This document shows, one piece after another, positions 24,992-32,419 of a DNA stretch of 32,419 nt. Within the stretch, counting starts at the first letter, position 1. Each line of letters opens with the position of its first letter. The notes beneath the pieces were generated by a model that searched no databases, was not told the origin of the DNA, and saw only the letters and a program-made list of their open reading frames with translations. This stretch comes from Chloroflexota bacterium (GTDB taxonomy: Bacteria > Chloroflexota > Dehalococcoidia > GIF9 > UBA5629). Position numbers and translations under genes: made by a program. The stretch spans positions 1-32,419 of the forward strand of contig VGNX01000019.1 in the NCBI GenBank assembly GCA_016865855.1. The letters run 5' to 3'.

Positions 24992-25019
24992 TTGGTGCAT
25001 GGCCGGACTAGTCTATTAT
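24992..25019 (+). promoter_or_regulatory. Possible promoter of the radical SAM gene
   Basis: TTGGTG (24992-24997) and TATTAT (25014-25019) are 16 bases apart, 43 bases before the ATG at 25063. The match is moderate and only the position supports it. Confidence 0.4.
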
Positions 25020-25062
25020 TGGAAATCTCGTCCCATAAAGTTTAAAATAAGCAGAAGCAAAA

Positions 25063-26241
25063 ATGATGGACTTAAATTACCGAATCGCCAAGCAGAAATT
25101 AGCCGATTATTCTTTTGAGCTAGGGCCAATAAGGCCACCTAGTGAAGCCTATTCATTATTAATAAGGGCAACTAGAAACTGTCCATGGAACCGATGCCAA
25201 TTCTGTCCCGTCTATAAAGGGCAAAAATTCGAACTTAGACCGGCTGAAGATATAATCAAGGATATAGAAACAGCCAAAGCCATCTCCGACGAGATAAAGG
25301 AGCTTATCTGGAGAATGGGCTATGGCGGTCGACTCAGGGATGTGGCTGCAACAATTTATAACGGATATCAACATAATGCCAGCATCCGCAACGTGGCTCT
25401 ATGGCTGTGGGCAGGTGGCGAATCCGCCTTTCTTCAAGATGCCAACACCGTGATAATGAGGACGCCTGACTTAGCCAGAGTAGTATCCTTCCTAAAGCAA
25501 GCTTTCCCCGAACTGAAATGGATAACTTCCTACACCCGTTCAAAAACTGCCGCCAAGAAGTCGCTAGAAGAATTGAAAGAGCTCAAAGATGCCGGGCTTT
25601 CCCGATTACACATCGGGCTGGAAAGCGGCTCTAACCTTGTACTCAGTTATGTGGAGAAAGGAGTCACTGCTGAGGAACATATCGTAGGCGGCAAAAAGAT
25701 GAAAGAAGCTGGCATTTCATTATGTGAATATGTTATGCCCGGACTTGGTGGCAGGAAAATGTCATCAGACCACGTTATCGGGACAGCCACGGTTCTAAAT
25801 GAGATTGACCCTGATTATATCAGATTACGCACCCTCCATATCCATCAGGGCGTGCCTTTGTGGTCAAAAGCAGAAGCCGGCGATTTTGAACTCCAAACAG
25901 AAGACGAGGTGGTAGAAGAAATCGGCAAACTCATCGAAAAGCTCGAAGTCACCAGCGAGCTCAAGAGCGACCATATATTGAATCTCCTACCAGAAGTAGA
26001 AGGTAAATTCCCAGAGGCAAAAACAGCCTGCCTAGCTACGATAAACAGATATCTAGCATTACCGTCCAAGGAAAGGCTCAATTTCAGGCTGGGCCGAAGA
26101 GCTGGCTATTATGAGAAACTGGACGACCTTTACGACGCTCATAAGCATCAGAAGGTTGACGAAGCTATCAAGCGTATTACCTCAGAAGCCCCAGACAGTG
26201 TCGATGAGGTGATCCTTCAGCTAAAGGCAAGCTTTATTTAG
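25063..26241 (+). CDS. Radical SAM protein of unknown reaction
   Basis: The 392-residue protein has a radical SAM core of the HemN/Elp3-like type. The cluster-binding motif is CPWNRCQFC with C40, C45 and C48; the first spacing is four residues where most of the superfamily has three. A GGE-like motif appears as LWAGGESAF, followed by ITSYTRSKTA and RLHIGLESGSN, all typical of the partial barrel. The C-terminal 150 residues, mainly helical, are not recognised. The gene is alone between the HAD gene and the transporter operon, so its substrate cannot be guessed. No Shine-Dalgarno sequence stands out before the ATG. Confidence 0.88.
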   Translation: MMDLNYRIAKQKLADYSFELGPIRPPSEAYSLLIRATRNCPWNRCQFCPVYKGQKFELRPAEDIIKDIETAKAISDEIKELIWRMGYGGRLRDVAATIYNGYQHNASIRNVALWLWAGGESAFLQDANTVIMRTPDLARVVSFLKQAFPELKWITSYTRSKTAAKKSLEELKELKDAGLSRLHIGLESGSNLVLSYVEKGVTAEEHIVGGKKMKEAGISLCEYVMPGLGGRKMSSDHVIGTATVLNEIDPDYIRLRTLHIHQGVPLWSKAEAGDFELQTEDEVVEEIGKLIEKLEVTSELKSDHILNLLPEVEGKFPEAKTACLATINRYLALPSKERLNFRLGRRAGYYEKLDDLYDAHKHQKVDEAIKRITSEAPDSVDEVILQLKASFI

Positions 26242-26254
26242 AAGTAAGTATCTT

Positions 26255-26416
26255 ATGTCAAGTAAAGGTTTCCTTAATCTCAATCGTTTCAAGTCAAGCA
26301 AGTCAATAAAGCAGCAAACGAAGCGAAGAGCAGACAACAGTCGAAATAAGCCAACAAAAAAGGATAGCTACGGCCACAGCAGCATAAATACAAAATCTAG
26401 AGAGGTTGATAGATGA
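26255..26416 (+). CDS. Possible small basic protein coupled to the transporter operon
   Basis: An open frame of 53 codons starts at ATG 26255 and ends in TGA at 26414-26416, overlapping the ATG of the binding-protein gene by ATGA. The peptide is rich in Lys, Arg, Ser and Asn (for example SKSIKQQTKRRADNSRNKPT) and has no hydrophobic segment. The ribosome binding site is weak. It may be a real small protein, a leader peptide that couples translation, or chance. It would be the only thing filling the 171-base gap. Confidence 0.3.
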   Translation: MSSKGFLNLNRFKSSKSIKQQTKRRADNSRNKPTKKDSYGHSSINTKSREVDR

Positions 26417-28149
26417 AAAAACTTACAATCCTTTTAACCTTATCACTGATACTGATTACCTTGACCGCAGGTTGCGCCAAAGGCGAGATTAAAGAAAATG
26501 GGGGGGTCTCAGTCAGAGGTATCTTTATAGAGGGAGACTCAGGCGGCGATGCCGAGACATTGAACTGGATTCTAGCTGCTGATGCTACCTCCTTCAGCTA
26601 TGTGGGACACACTCTGGACCCGCTGGCAACTTACGATAACCAGCTCAACATTCAACTGCGTTGTTTAGCTAAGGATGTAGAAGTATCACCAGACGGTTTG
26701 GTTTACACCGTAACCATCAGAGGTGACCTCAAATGGAGCGATGGCTCACCGGTTACTGCAGAAGATTATGTGTACACCTTAAAGAATCTTATGTTCTCTG
26801 ACTGGCTGAACTACCCATACAAAAGCGATTGGCAGGAAGAAGTGGACGGTAAGACAGTTTTCGTGACGCCAGAAGTAGTAGACGACACCACCTTTATCAT
26901 TACTCGTCAGACAGTCGACCCCGAGTTTGTCTACACAATTTATGACCTGACACCCTATCCCAAATACATAGCCACACAATATGAGGGGGATGTTCAAGCT
27001 TTCACCCAAGCCACAGAGTTCAATAATCTAACCTATACAGGTAACCTGGGGCCATATCGCTTTAAAGAATGGGTCAGGAATGACAGGTATGTAGTCGAGC
27101 GAAACCCCGAATATTACCTCGGCAAAGACGTTGGAGCTCCCTACTTTGAGCAATATATCACCAAGCTCTTTGGCACCTCAGCCACCAGACAGGCAGCTCT
27201 GGAAGCCGGGGACATAACTTACACCGGTATCGAGCCGGAACAGGCGAACAAGTTCAGGAATCTACCACACGTTAAAGTGTATACCGTGCCCACTTCAGGC
27301 TACACTCTGCTGGCTTATAACCACAGAGCTAATGGCTGGGATGGACTTAAGAACAAGACAGTTAGACAAGCCCTGTCCATGGCAATAAACAAGCAAGCAA
27401 TCAGTCAGGCAGTCCTTCTCGGTTTTGCCGAGCCTGCCTTTAGCTTCATCCCAAAAACCTCCCCGTGGTACGTAGAAGAAGGCATCGTTAAATACGGAGT
27501 TGTCCCTCTCCACGACAAACAAAAGGCGGCTGAGCTTCTTTACCAGGAAGGCTACGGGATTAAAAAGGATAATGGTACCATAAAGGTTACCGACAAGGAA
27601 GGTAAGCCTCTACACTTAATCCTGGCAGTCAACACAGGGAGCAAACCCTCCGAAGACATGGCTTTCTTTGTGCGAAAAGAACTTATAGCCCTGGGAATAG
27701 AAGTGGAAATCAAACTTGTACCCTGGGCAACCCTTTTAAGACAGTATGTAATGAATAAAGTTCCGGACTCAAAGCAGGAACCTACATATAATAATGGCCC
27801 TGAAGCAGTTAGCCAGGAGCGGTGGGACATAATTTTGATAGGATTTAATACCGACCTGCTGGCTCCGTCTGGCAGCCATGTTTTCTTTGCCTCCAAAGGT
27901 GGCCTCAATTTCCTTGGCTATTCCAACTCCAAAGTCGATGAACTATTCAACCGAGCTAAATCAAAGGAATCGCTAGACAAAGAGACAAGGCGACAAGTTT
28001 ACGCTGAACTATCCCGGCTTCTGTCCGAAGAACAGCCTGTCGATTTCCTGGTTTTCCATAGAGCCAACCGTGGTTTCCAGAAGAAAGTCATGGGCATAGA
28101 GCCCGGCATAAATATGGGCTATAACTATCACCTGTGGTACTTTGAATGA
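26413..28149 (+). CDS. ABC transporter substrate-binding lipoprotein, peptide type (SBP family 5)
   Basis: This is the extracytoplasmic binding protein of a Dpp/Opp importer. The first 21 residues are a lipoprotein signal: MKK, a hydrophobic stretch, and lipobox LTAGC with lipid-bearing C21. The mature part shows the family-5 landmarks DPLATYDNQLNIQLRCLAKD, VYTVTIRGDLKWSDGSPVTA, EDYVYTL, GPYRFKEW and YNHRANGW. The 578 residues are usual. GAGAGG lies before the ATG. Downstream come two permeases and two ATPases in the standard order. The bound ligand is unknown; dipeptides, oligopeptides or nickel-type ligands are all possible in this family. Confidence 0.93.
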   Translation: MKKLTILLTLSLILITLTAGCAKGEIKENGGVSVRGIFIEGDSGGDAETLNWILAADATSFSYVGHTLDPLATYDNQLNIQLRCLAKDVEVSPDGLVYTVTIRGDLKWSDGSPVTAEDYVYTLKNLMFSDWLNYPYKSDWQEEVDGKTVFVTPEVVDDTTFIITRQTVDPEFVYTIYDLTPYPKYIATQYEGDVQAFTQATEFNNLTYTGNLGPYRFKEWVRNDRYVVERNPEYYLGKDVGAPYFEQYITKLFGTSATRQAALEAGDITYTGIEPEQANKFRNLPHVKVYTVPTSGYTLLAYNHRANGWDGLKNKTVRQALSMAINKQAISQAVLLGFAEPAFSFIPKTSPWYVEEGIVKYGVVPLHDKQKAAELLYQEGYGIKKDNGTIKVTDKEGKPLHLILAVNTGSKPSEDMAFFVRKELIALGIEVEIKLVPWATLLRQYVMNKVPDSKQEPTYNNGPEAVSQERWDIILIGFNTDLLAPSGSHVFFASKGGLNFLGYSNSKVDELFNRAKSKESLDKETRRQVYAELSRLLSEEQPVDFLVFHRANRGFQKKVMGIEPGINMGYNYHLWYFE

Positions 28150-28161
28150 AGTTTCATTTTC

Positions 28162-28210
28162 TGTCATTCTGAGCAAAGCGAAGAATCTGGAGTAGAGCGA
28201 CCGAAGAATA
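28162..28210. repeat. TGTCATTCTGAG-type repeat (partial) inside the transporter operon
   Basis: TGTCATTCTGAGCAAAGCGA and the following GAAGAATCT resemble the left half of the unit at 15511-15576; GAGCGACCGAAGAAT follows. It makes up most of the 102-base gap between the binding protein and the first permease. Confidence 0.7.
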
Positions 28211-28251
28211 TTGCCCTTGCCTAGTTCGTGGTGACGAGGTAAACACCATCT

Positions 28252-29229
28252 ATGGGAAAAAGCTGGCTCAGAGACTACATTATTAAAAGGCTCATCTACT
28301 CTGTAATCATCGCCTGGGGTATATTAACCATCACATTCGTCCTGGTCAGGGTCGGTCCCAGTTCGCCGGCCGACAAATATTTAGCCAACATAGCTGCCCG
28401 CGGACAGGACGTCTCACAGGTAACAGCCGCCATCGAAGCTAGATACGGCGTTGATAAGCCCATATTCCAGCAGTATGCAGACTATATGGGCAACCTGTTC
28501 CAAGGGAACTGGGGATGGTCTTTCAGCACCTCGATGCCCGTAATCGAGCTAATCAAAACTCACTGGATTTATTCCTTTCAACTCATACTGTTGAGCAGCC
28601 TATTTGCTGCTTTCCTTGGCATCTTAATCGGCATTTACTCGGCGGTCAAACAATACACCAAAGTTGATTACGCCTTCACCTTTTTCTCCTTTATCGGAAT
28701 ATCAATACCCAACTTCTGGCTTGGTGTCATGCTAATCCTTGTATTCTCAGTAAAGCTGGGGATATTCAAGACTTACTATGACACCACTTTACCCCTTTTC
28801 TCCCTCGACAATCTAAAAGCGCTGGTGCTGCCCATTATAACCTTAGGCACAGGAATGCTAGCTGGCTATGTCAGATATACCAGGTCAGCCATGCTGGATA
28901 ACTTGAGAAAGGCGTTTGTCACCACCGCCCGAGCCAAAGGCTTGCCGGAGCGAACTGTCATCGGCAAACACGTCTTCAGAAACGCTTTACTGCCCCTCGT
29001 CACCATAATAATGTTTGATTTAGGCAGCATTGTTTTCGGTGGAGCTTATCTCACTGAAATCATCTTCGGCATCCCCGGACTGGGGCAAATATCCTTTAAT
29101 GCCATCTTTGCCAATGATTATCCCGTAGTAGTAGCTGTAACCATTATCGGGACATTTATAGTGCTACTGGTCAACTTGGTGACCGACGTTACCTATACTT
29201 ATCTTGACCCAAGGATAAGATATGACTGA
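28252..29229 (+). CDS. dppB: ABC transporter permease, DppB/OppB type
   Basis: One of the two membrane subunits of the peptide importer. The 325 residues show about six membrane helices and an N-terminal segment typical of DppB (YIIKRLIYSVIIAWGILTIT, then FVLVRVGPSSPADKY). The loop that docks on the ATPase is TTARAKGLPERTVIGKHVFR followed by NALLPLVT. The C-terminus ends [10 protein letters not shown], as in the family. GAGGT lies about 12 bases before the ATG. It overlaps the next permease by 8 bases. Confidence 0.93.
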   Translation: MGKSWLRDYIIKRLIYSVIIAWGILTITFVLVRVGPSSPADKYLANIAARGQDVSQVTAAIEARYGVDKPIFQQYADYMGNLFQGNWGWSFSTSMPVIELIKTHWIYSFQLILLSSLFAAFLGILIGIYSAVKQYTKVDYAFTFFSFIGISIPNFWLGVMLILVFSVKLGIFKTYYDTTLPLFSLDNLKALVLPIITLGTGMLAGYVRYTRSAMLDNLRKAFVTTARAKGLPERTVIGKHVFRNALLPLVTIIMFDLGSIVFGGAYLTEIIFGIPGLGQISFNAIFANDYPVVVAVTIIGTFIVLLVNLVTDVTYTYLDPRIRYD

Positions 29230-30184
29230 AAGGCTACGAGATAAAGTCAGAAGAATTAGCCAACCTCTATACAGCAACGCGCGGCTGATTAATTATTATT
29301 GGGAAAGGACACGGAGAAACAAGTTAGCCGTCTTTGGCCTGGCTTTCATAATCTTCTTGATTTTATTGGCTCTAATCGGCCCCTTCTTTACCCTGGACCC
29401 GACGGCGGTCAATTTCGAAGAAAAAAACATGCCACCCGTAGGTTTTACCATCGAGCAATCCGTCTATAACATAGAGACCGATGAATTTACTACGAAAGAA
29501 ATCCCTGGAACTTGGAAGCACCCACTGGGCACAGATAGCAAAGGCCGCGACATGCTGGCAATGATAGTCTCCGGAGCCAGGGTGTCTTTACAAGTTGGCC
29601 TCATCGCCACTGGCATAGCCATAATCCTGGGAACGATTATCGGGGTGCTATCAGCCTATCTGGGCGGCTGGGCAGACAACGTCTTGATGAGATTCACTGA
29701 CGTTATGATGACCTTCCCCTTCTTCCTACTGCTGGTGCTCATAGTTTTCATTTTTGGCCCAAGTCTGGTTTTCATAGTGCTGGCAATAGGACTGACCGGC
29801 TGGACAGGCACTGCCAGGTTGATTAGAAGCGAAGCTCTATCGCTTAGGACACGAGAGTTCGTCATTGCCGCTAAAGCCCTAGGCGCCAGTGATAACAGAG
29901 TCATCTTCCGCCACCTCATACCTAATGTCATCAGCCTCATTATAGTCATAGCCACGTTATCTATCCCAGGGGTAATTTTAGCTGAAGCTGCTTTGAGTTT
30001 TATCGGCCTAGGTGACCCGACAGTGTCTAGCTGGGGGATAATCTTGGAAGCCGGTCAACATAGCCTGAACACTGCCTGGTGGGTAGCTGTGGAGCCAGGA
30101 ATCATGCTTTTCCTAACAGTTCTCGCTTTTAACTTTTTGGGTGATGGGCTGAGAGACGCCTTCGACCCCAAGAGCAACGTATGA
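29222..30184 (+). CDS. dppC: ABC transporter permease, DppC/OppC type
   Basis: The second membrane subunit, 320 residues with about six helices. It begins with a basic cytosolic segment and the first helix [20 protein letters not shown]. The family motif [20 protein letters not shown] is present, as is the ATPase-docking loop [20 protein letters not shown] followed by PNVISLI. It ends [15 protein letters not shown]. Start overlaps dppB by 8 bases; stop overlaps dppD by ATGA, so the proteins are probably made in fixed ratio. Confidence 0.93.
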   Translation: MTERLRDKVRRISQPLYSNARLINYYWERTRRNKLAVFGLAFIIFLILLALIGPFFTLDPTAVNFEEKNMPPVGFTIEQSVYNIETDEFTTKEIPGTWKHPLGTDSKGRDMLAMIVSGARVSLQVGLIATGIAIILGTIIGVLSAYLGGWADNVLMRFTDVMMTFPFFLLLVLIVFIFGPSLVFIVLAIGLTGWTGTARLIRSEALSLRTREFVIAAKALGASDNRVIFRHLIPNVISLIIVIATLSIPGVILAEAALSFIGLGDPTVSSWGIILEAGQHSLNTAWWVAVEPGIMLFLTVLAFNFLGDGLRDAFDPKSNV

Positions 30185-31158
30185 ACACCGTGGACAATGC
30201 AATTTTGAAGGTTAGCAATTTAAAGACATACTTTTTCACCCGCCGTGGTATAGTCAAAGCGGTGGATGGCGTTGACTTTGAGCTCAGGCGCGGTGAATGC
30301 CTCTGCCTCGTTGGCGAATCCGGCTGCGGCAAAACAGTGACAGCACTATCTATTTTGCGCTTATTTGATAGCCCGCCAGGGAAAATAGTAGATGGTCAAA
30401 TAAGCTACAACAGCTTGGATCTAGCTGAATGCTCCTCAAAGCAACTGAGGCAAATTAGAGGCAAAGATATCGCCATAGTCTTCCAGGAGGCACAATCTGC
30501 CTTGAACCCGGTATTGACTATAGGTGACCAAATAATCGAGCAAATAAAGCTTCACCTGCCATTAGATCACGGCAAGGCTAGAGACAGGACTATGACCTTG
30601 CTCAACGAAATGGGCATACCCTCGGCAGAAGGAGTGATGAGCTACTATCCCCACCAGTTATCTGGCGGTATGAAACAGAGGGTACTGATAGCTATGAGCC
30701 TGTCCTGCAACCCGCAAATCCTCATCGCTGACGAACCAACCACCGCCGTAGATGTAACCATAAAGGCTCAAATACTAGACATATTCCGCGAGCTAAAGGC
30801 CAAGAGACAAATGTCTACCATCTTCATAACCCACGACCTAGCAGTGGTGGCTGAAATAGGAGACCGAGCCGTAGTCATGTACGGGGGTAAAGATGTCGAG
30901 ACAGCACCGGTCTCCGAGATAATCAGTAATCCGAAACATCCATACACTTCCGGCTTAATCGAATGTCTGCCCGATGTCTCCAAAACTGCAGACAGGCTGG
31001 CATCAATTCCTGGAACAACACCCAACCCCCTCGAAATGCCTCAAGGTTGCGTCTTCCACCCCAGATGCCCCAAGGCAATGAAGATCTGCAAACAGCAAGA
31101 GCCACCAGAAATTATCATTTCCAAAGAACACAAGGTAAGCTGCCATTTATACACATGA
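30181..31158 (+). CDS. dppD: ABC transporter ATPase, DppD/OppD type
   Basis: First ATPase of the importer, 325 residues. Motifs: Walker A GESGCGKT (45-52), Q-loop Q102, signature LSGGMKQR (160-167), Walker B ILIADEP with E185, and H218 of the switch. The C-terminal extension with [20 protein letters not shown] and a last Cys is the oligopeptide/dipeptide-type tail, whose four cysteines can hold a metal cluster in some members. All catalytic residues are present. It overlaps both neighbours by ATGA. Confidence 0.95.
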   Translation: MNTVDNAILKVSNLKTYFFTRRGIVKAVDGVDFELRRGECLCLVGESGCGKTVTALSILRLFDSPPGKIVDGQISYNSLDLAECSSKQLRQIRGKDIAIVFQEAQSALNPVLTIGDQIIEQIKLHLPLDHGKARDRTMTLLNEMGIPSAEGVMSYYPHQLSGGMKQRVLIAMSLSCNPQILIADEPTTAVDVTIKAQILDIFRELKAKRQMSTIFITHDLAVVAEIGDRAVVMYGGKDVETAPVSEIISNPKHPYTSGLIECLPDVSKTADRLASIPGTTPNPLEMPQGCVFHPRCPKAMKICKQQEPPEIIISKEHKVSCHLYT

Positions 31159-32147
31159 AACAAATGCTAAATCACAGGTTATTACAAATAAGAAATCTTA
31201 AAAAGTATTATCCAGTGACTGCCGGCCTATTCTCCCGGCATATCGGAGATATAAAAGCCGTAGACGGAGTAACTTTCGACATTAAAGAAAGGGAAATCCT
31301 CGGCTTAGTAGGAGAGTCAGGATGCGGCAAATCAACCCTGGGCAAAACAATTCCCAGACTGGAGGAGCTAACCAGTGGAGAAATCCTGTACAGAGGAAGC
31401 GATATTGCTAAGCTAGACAAAAAGGGGCTCCGGGAACTAAGGAAGGAAATCCAAATAATATTCCAGGACCCCGATGCCTCACTCGACCCCAGGATGACTG
31501 TTGGTGATTCTATATGCGAACCCCTGATTGTCCATAATATTGGCGATGAAAAGAAACGAATGGAAAGGGTAGATGAGTTAATGGAGCAAGTTGGGTTGGA
31601 AGCCAGGCAGGCTAACCTGTATCCACATGAGTTCAGCGGCGGTCAAAAACAGCGTATCGGCATCGCTCGTGCCCTAGCTATGAACCCAAAGCTCATCATT
31701 GCCGATGAACCAGTGAGCGCCCTAGACGTATCCATACAGGCTCAGATTCTAAACCTGATGATGGACATTCAAGAAAGGTTTGGGTTAGCTTATTTGTTTA
31801 TCGCCCATGACCTATCCGTGATAAAGCACATGGCCCACAGAGTAGCCGTAATGTACTTAGGAAAAATCGTTGAGCTGGCCAGCAACAAGGAAACCTTCGA
31901 TAATCCTCTCCACCCCTACACCGAAGCGCTGCTTTCAGCGGTCCCCAGTTTCAAGCCAAAAGACAAAGACAGAATATTATTGCGTGGCGATGTGCCCTCT
32001 CCCCTCAACCCACCATCCGGCTGCCATTTCCACCCCAGATGCCATCGGATACTGCCGATTTGCAATCAACAAGAACCAGAGCTAGCTGAAGTATCCGAAG
32101 GTCATTTCGTCGCCTGCCATCTGTACAGGCAGCCATGTCCCCCTTGA
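31155..32147 (+). CDS. dppF: ABC transporter ATPase, DppF/OppF type
   Basis: Second ATPase, 330 residues. Motifs: Walker A GESGCGKST (53-61), Q104, signature FSGGQKQR (160-167), Walker B IIADEP with E185, and H218. The cysteine-bearing tail reads GCHFHPRCHRILPICNQQEP and ends with a final Cys near the C-terminus. The ATG at 31155 overlaps the dppD stop by ATGA; the open frame reaching back to 30963 lies inside dppD and is rejected. It is the last gene of the operon; hairpin repeats follow. Confidence 0.95.
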   Translation: MKQMLNHRLLQIRNLKKYYPVTAGLFSRHIGDIKAVDGVTFDIKEREILGLVGESGCGKSTLGKTIPRLEELTSGEILYRGSDIAKLDKKGLRELRKEIQIIFQDPDASLDPRMTVGDSICEPLIVHNIGDEKKRMERVDELMEQVGLEARQANLYPHEFSGGQKQRIGIARALAMNPKLIIADEPVSALDVSIQAQILNLMMDIQERFGLAYLFIAHDLSVIKHMAHRVAVMYLGKIVELASNKETFDNPLHPYTEALLSAVPSFKPKDKDRILLRGDVPSPLNPPSGCHFHPRCHRILPICNQQEPELAEVSEGHFVACHLYRQPCPP

Positions 32148-32170
32148 GGTCGCACTTCTATCAAACCGAA

Positions 32171-32254
32171 TGTAGTTGCGACCATTTAGGGTCGCTTTGG
32201 GCAGGGCTAAAGCCCCATAGCTACATGTTCAGTGCTACAGGTCTAAAGACCTGT
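32171..32254. repeat. Palindromic repeat cluster after the transporter operon
   Basis: A unit framed by TGTAG and CTACA (32171-32225) holds GCGACCATTTAGGGTCGC and GGGCTAAAGCCCC. A second hairpin, ACAGGTCTAAAGACCTGT, lies at 32237-32254. They belong to the same family as the palindromes elsewhere. Confidence 0.8.
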
Positions 32255-32294
32255 CACTACATTTTGGTGAACTAAACAAATTCAAAACCTCAAC

Positions 32295-32419
32295 AGGCTG
32301 TCCGAAAATGTAGTCCCGACCCTTTAGGGTCGGGCTCCCGAGGCTAAAGCCTCGGGGCTACATGTTTAATGTGTATCACCAATGAGCTATAATTTTTCCC
32401 ACAAAGTGGGAGAGACAGA
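32295..32419. mobile_element. MITE-like element, copy B (inverted relative to copy A, cut by window end)
   Basis: It starts with AGGCTGTCCGAAAA (32295-32308), the same end sequence as copy A, and continues as the reverse complement of 10680-10794 with only a few differences and small gaps. It contains hairpins CCCGACCCTTTAGGGTCGGG and CCCGAGGCTAAAGCCTCGGG. The far end lies beyond the window. Confidence 0.75.

Noticed and set aside
30963-31154. Upstream extension of dppF
   Set aside because: The region lies inside dppD in another frame; the ATG at 31155 gives the usual ATGA overlap and family N-terminus.

Overview
The window looks like a chromosomal piece of an uncultivated Chloroflexota bacterium, most likely Dehalococcoidia. 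This is inference from overall protein flavour, from many short palindromic repeats with TTTA loops between genes, from tandem PaaK-like ligases and from a CoaBC variant; no rRNA or marker phylogeny is available. No tRNA, rRNA, CRISPR array, integrase or transposase gene was seen.

Layout. Bases 1-929 hold the 3' end of secA. Bases 930-4606 are an accessory island made of four small units: a helix-turn-helix protein with a PIN toxin, a hicB-hicA pair, a RelB-like/RelE-like pair, and an EVE-like/PD-(D/E)XK nuclease candidate with a small acidic protein. In front of units 2, 3 and 4 lies a fragment of the secA 3' end, the codons for the zinc-binding SEC-C tail. The fragment at 2183-2230 still encodes the identical 15-residue tail and a stop with only synonymous changes. 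The fragments at 2705-2747 and 3273-3318 carry small deletions. This repeated-tail array is the most striking signal here and suggests repeated insertion of cassettes at the secA 3' end.

Bases 4648-7190 carry polX and an unrecognised gene. A minus-strand block follows: a cupin, valS, then a compact run that reads right to left as corA, yhhQ-like, Mut7-C, nnrED, coaX, coaBC, a nuclease-like gene and a HicB-like gene whose 3' end has been replaced by a MITE. Two tandem PaaK-like ligases (17916-20524, minus strand) diverge from a plus-strand sugar-phosphate operon (lacD-like, pyk, pfkB family). A minus-strand HAD protein and a plus-strand radical SAM gene come next. The last part is a dipeptide/oligopeptide ABC transporter operon (binding protein, two permeases, two ATPases).

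How the genes fit together. CoaX and CoaBC are steps of coenzyme A synthesis and NnrED repairs damaged NAD(P)H. The LacD-like aldolase, PfkB kinase and pyruvate kinase could form a route from phosphorylated hexose to triose phosphates and pyruvate. The transporter would supply peptides. A second layer of small repeats (palindromes framed by TGTAG and CTACA, a MITE of about 150 bp, TGTCATTCTGAG repeats) fills most gaps, and in at least one place it has altered a coding sequence.
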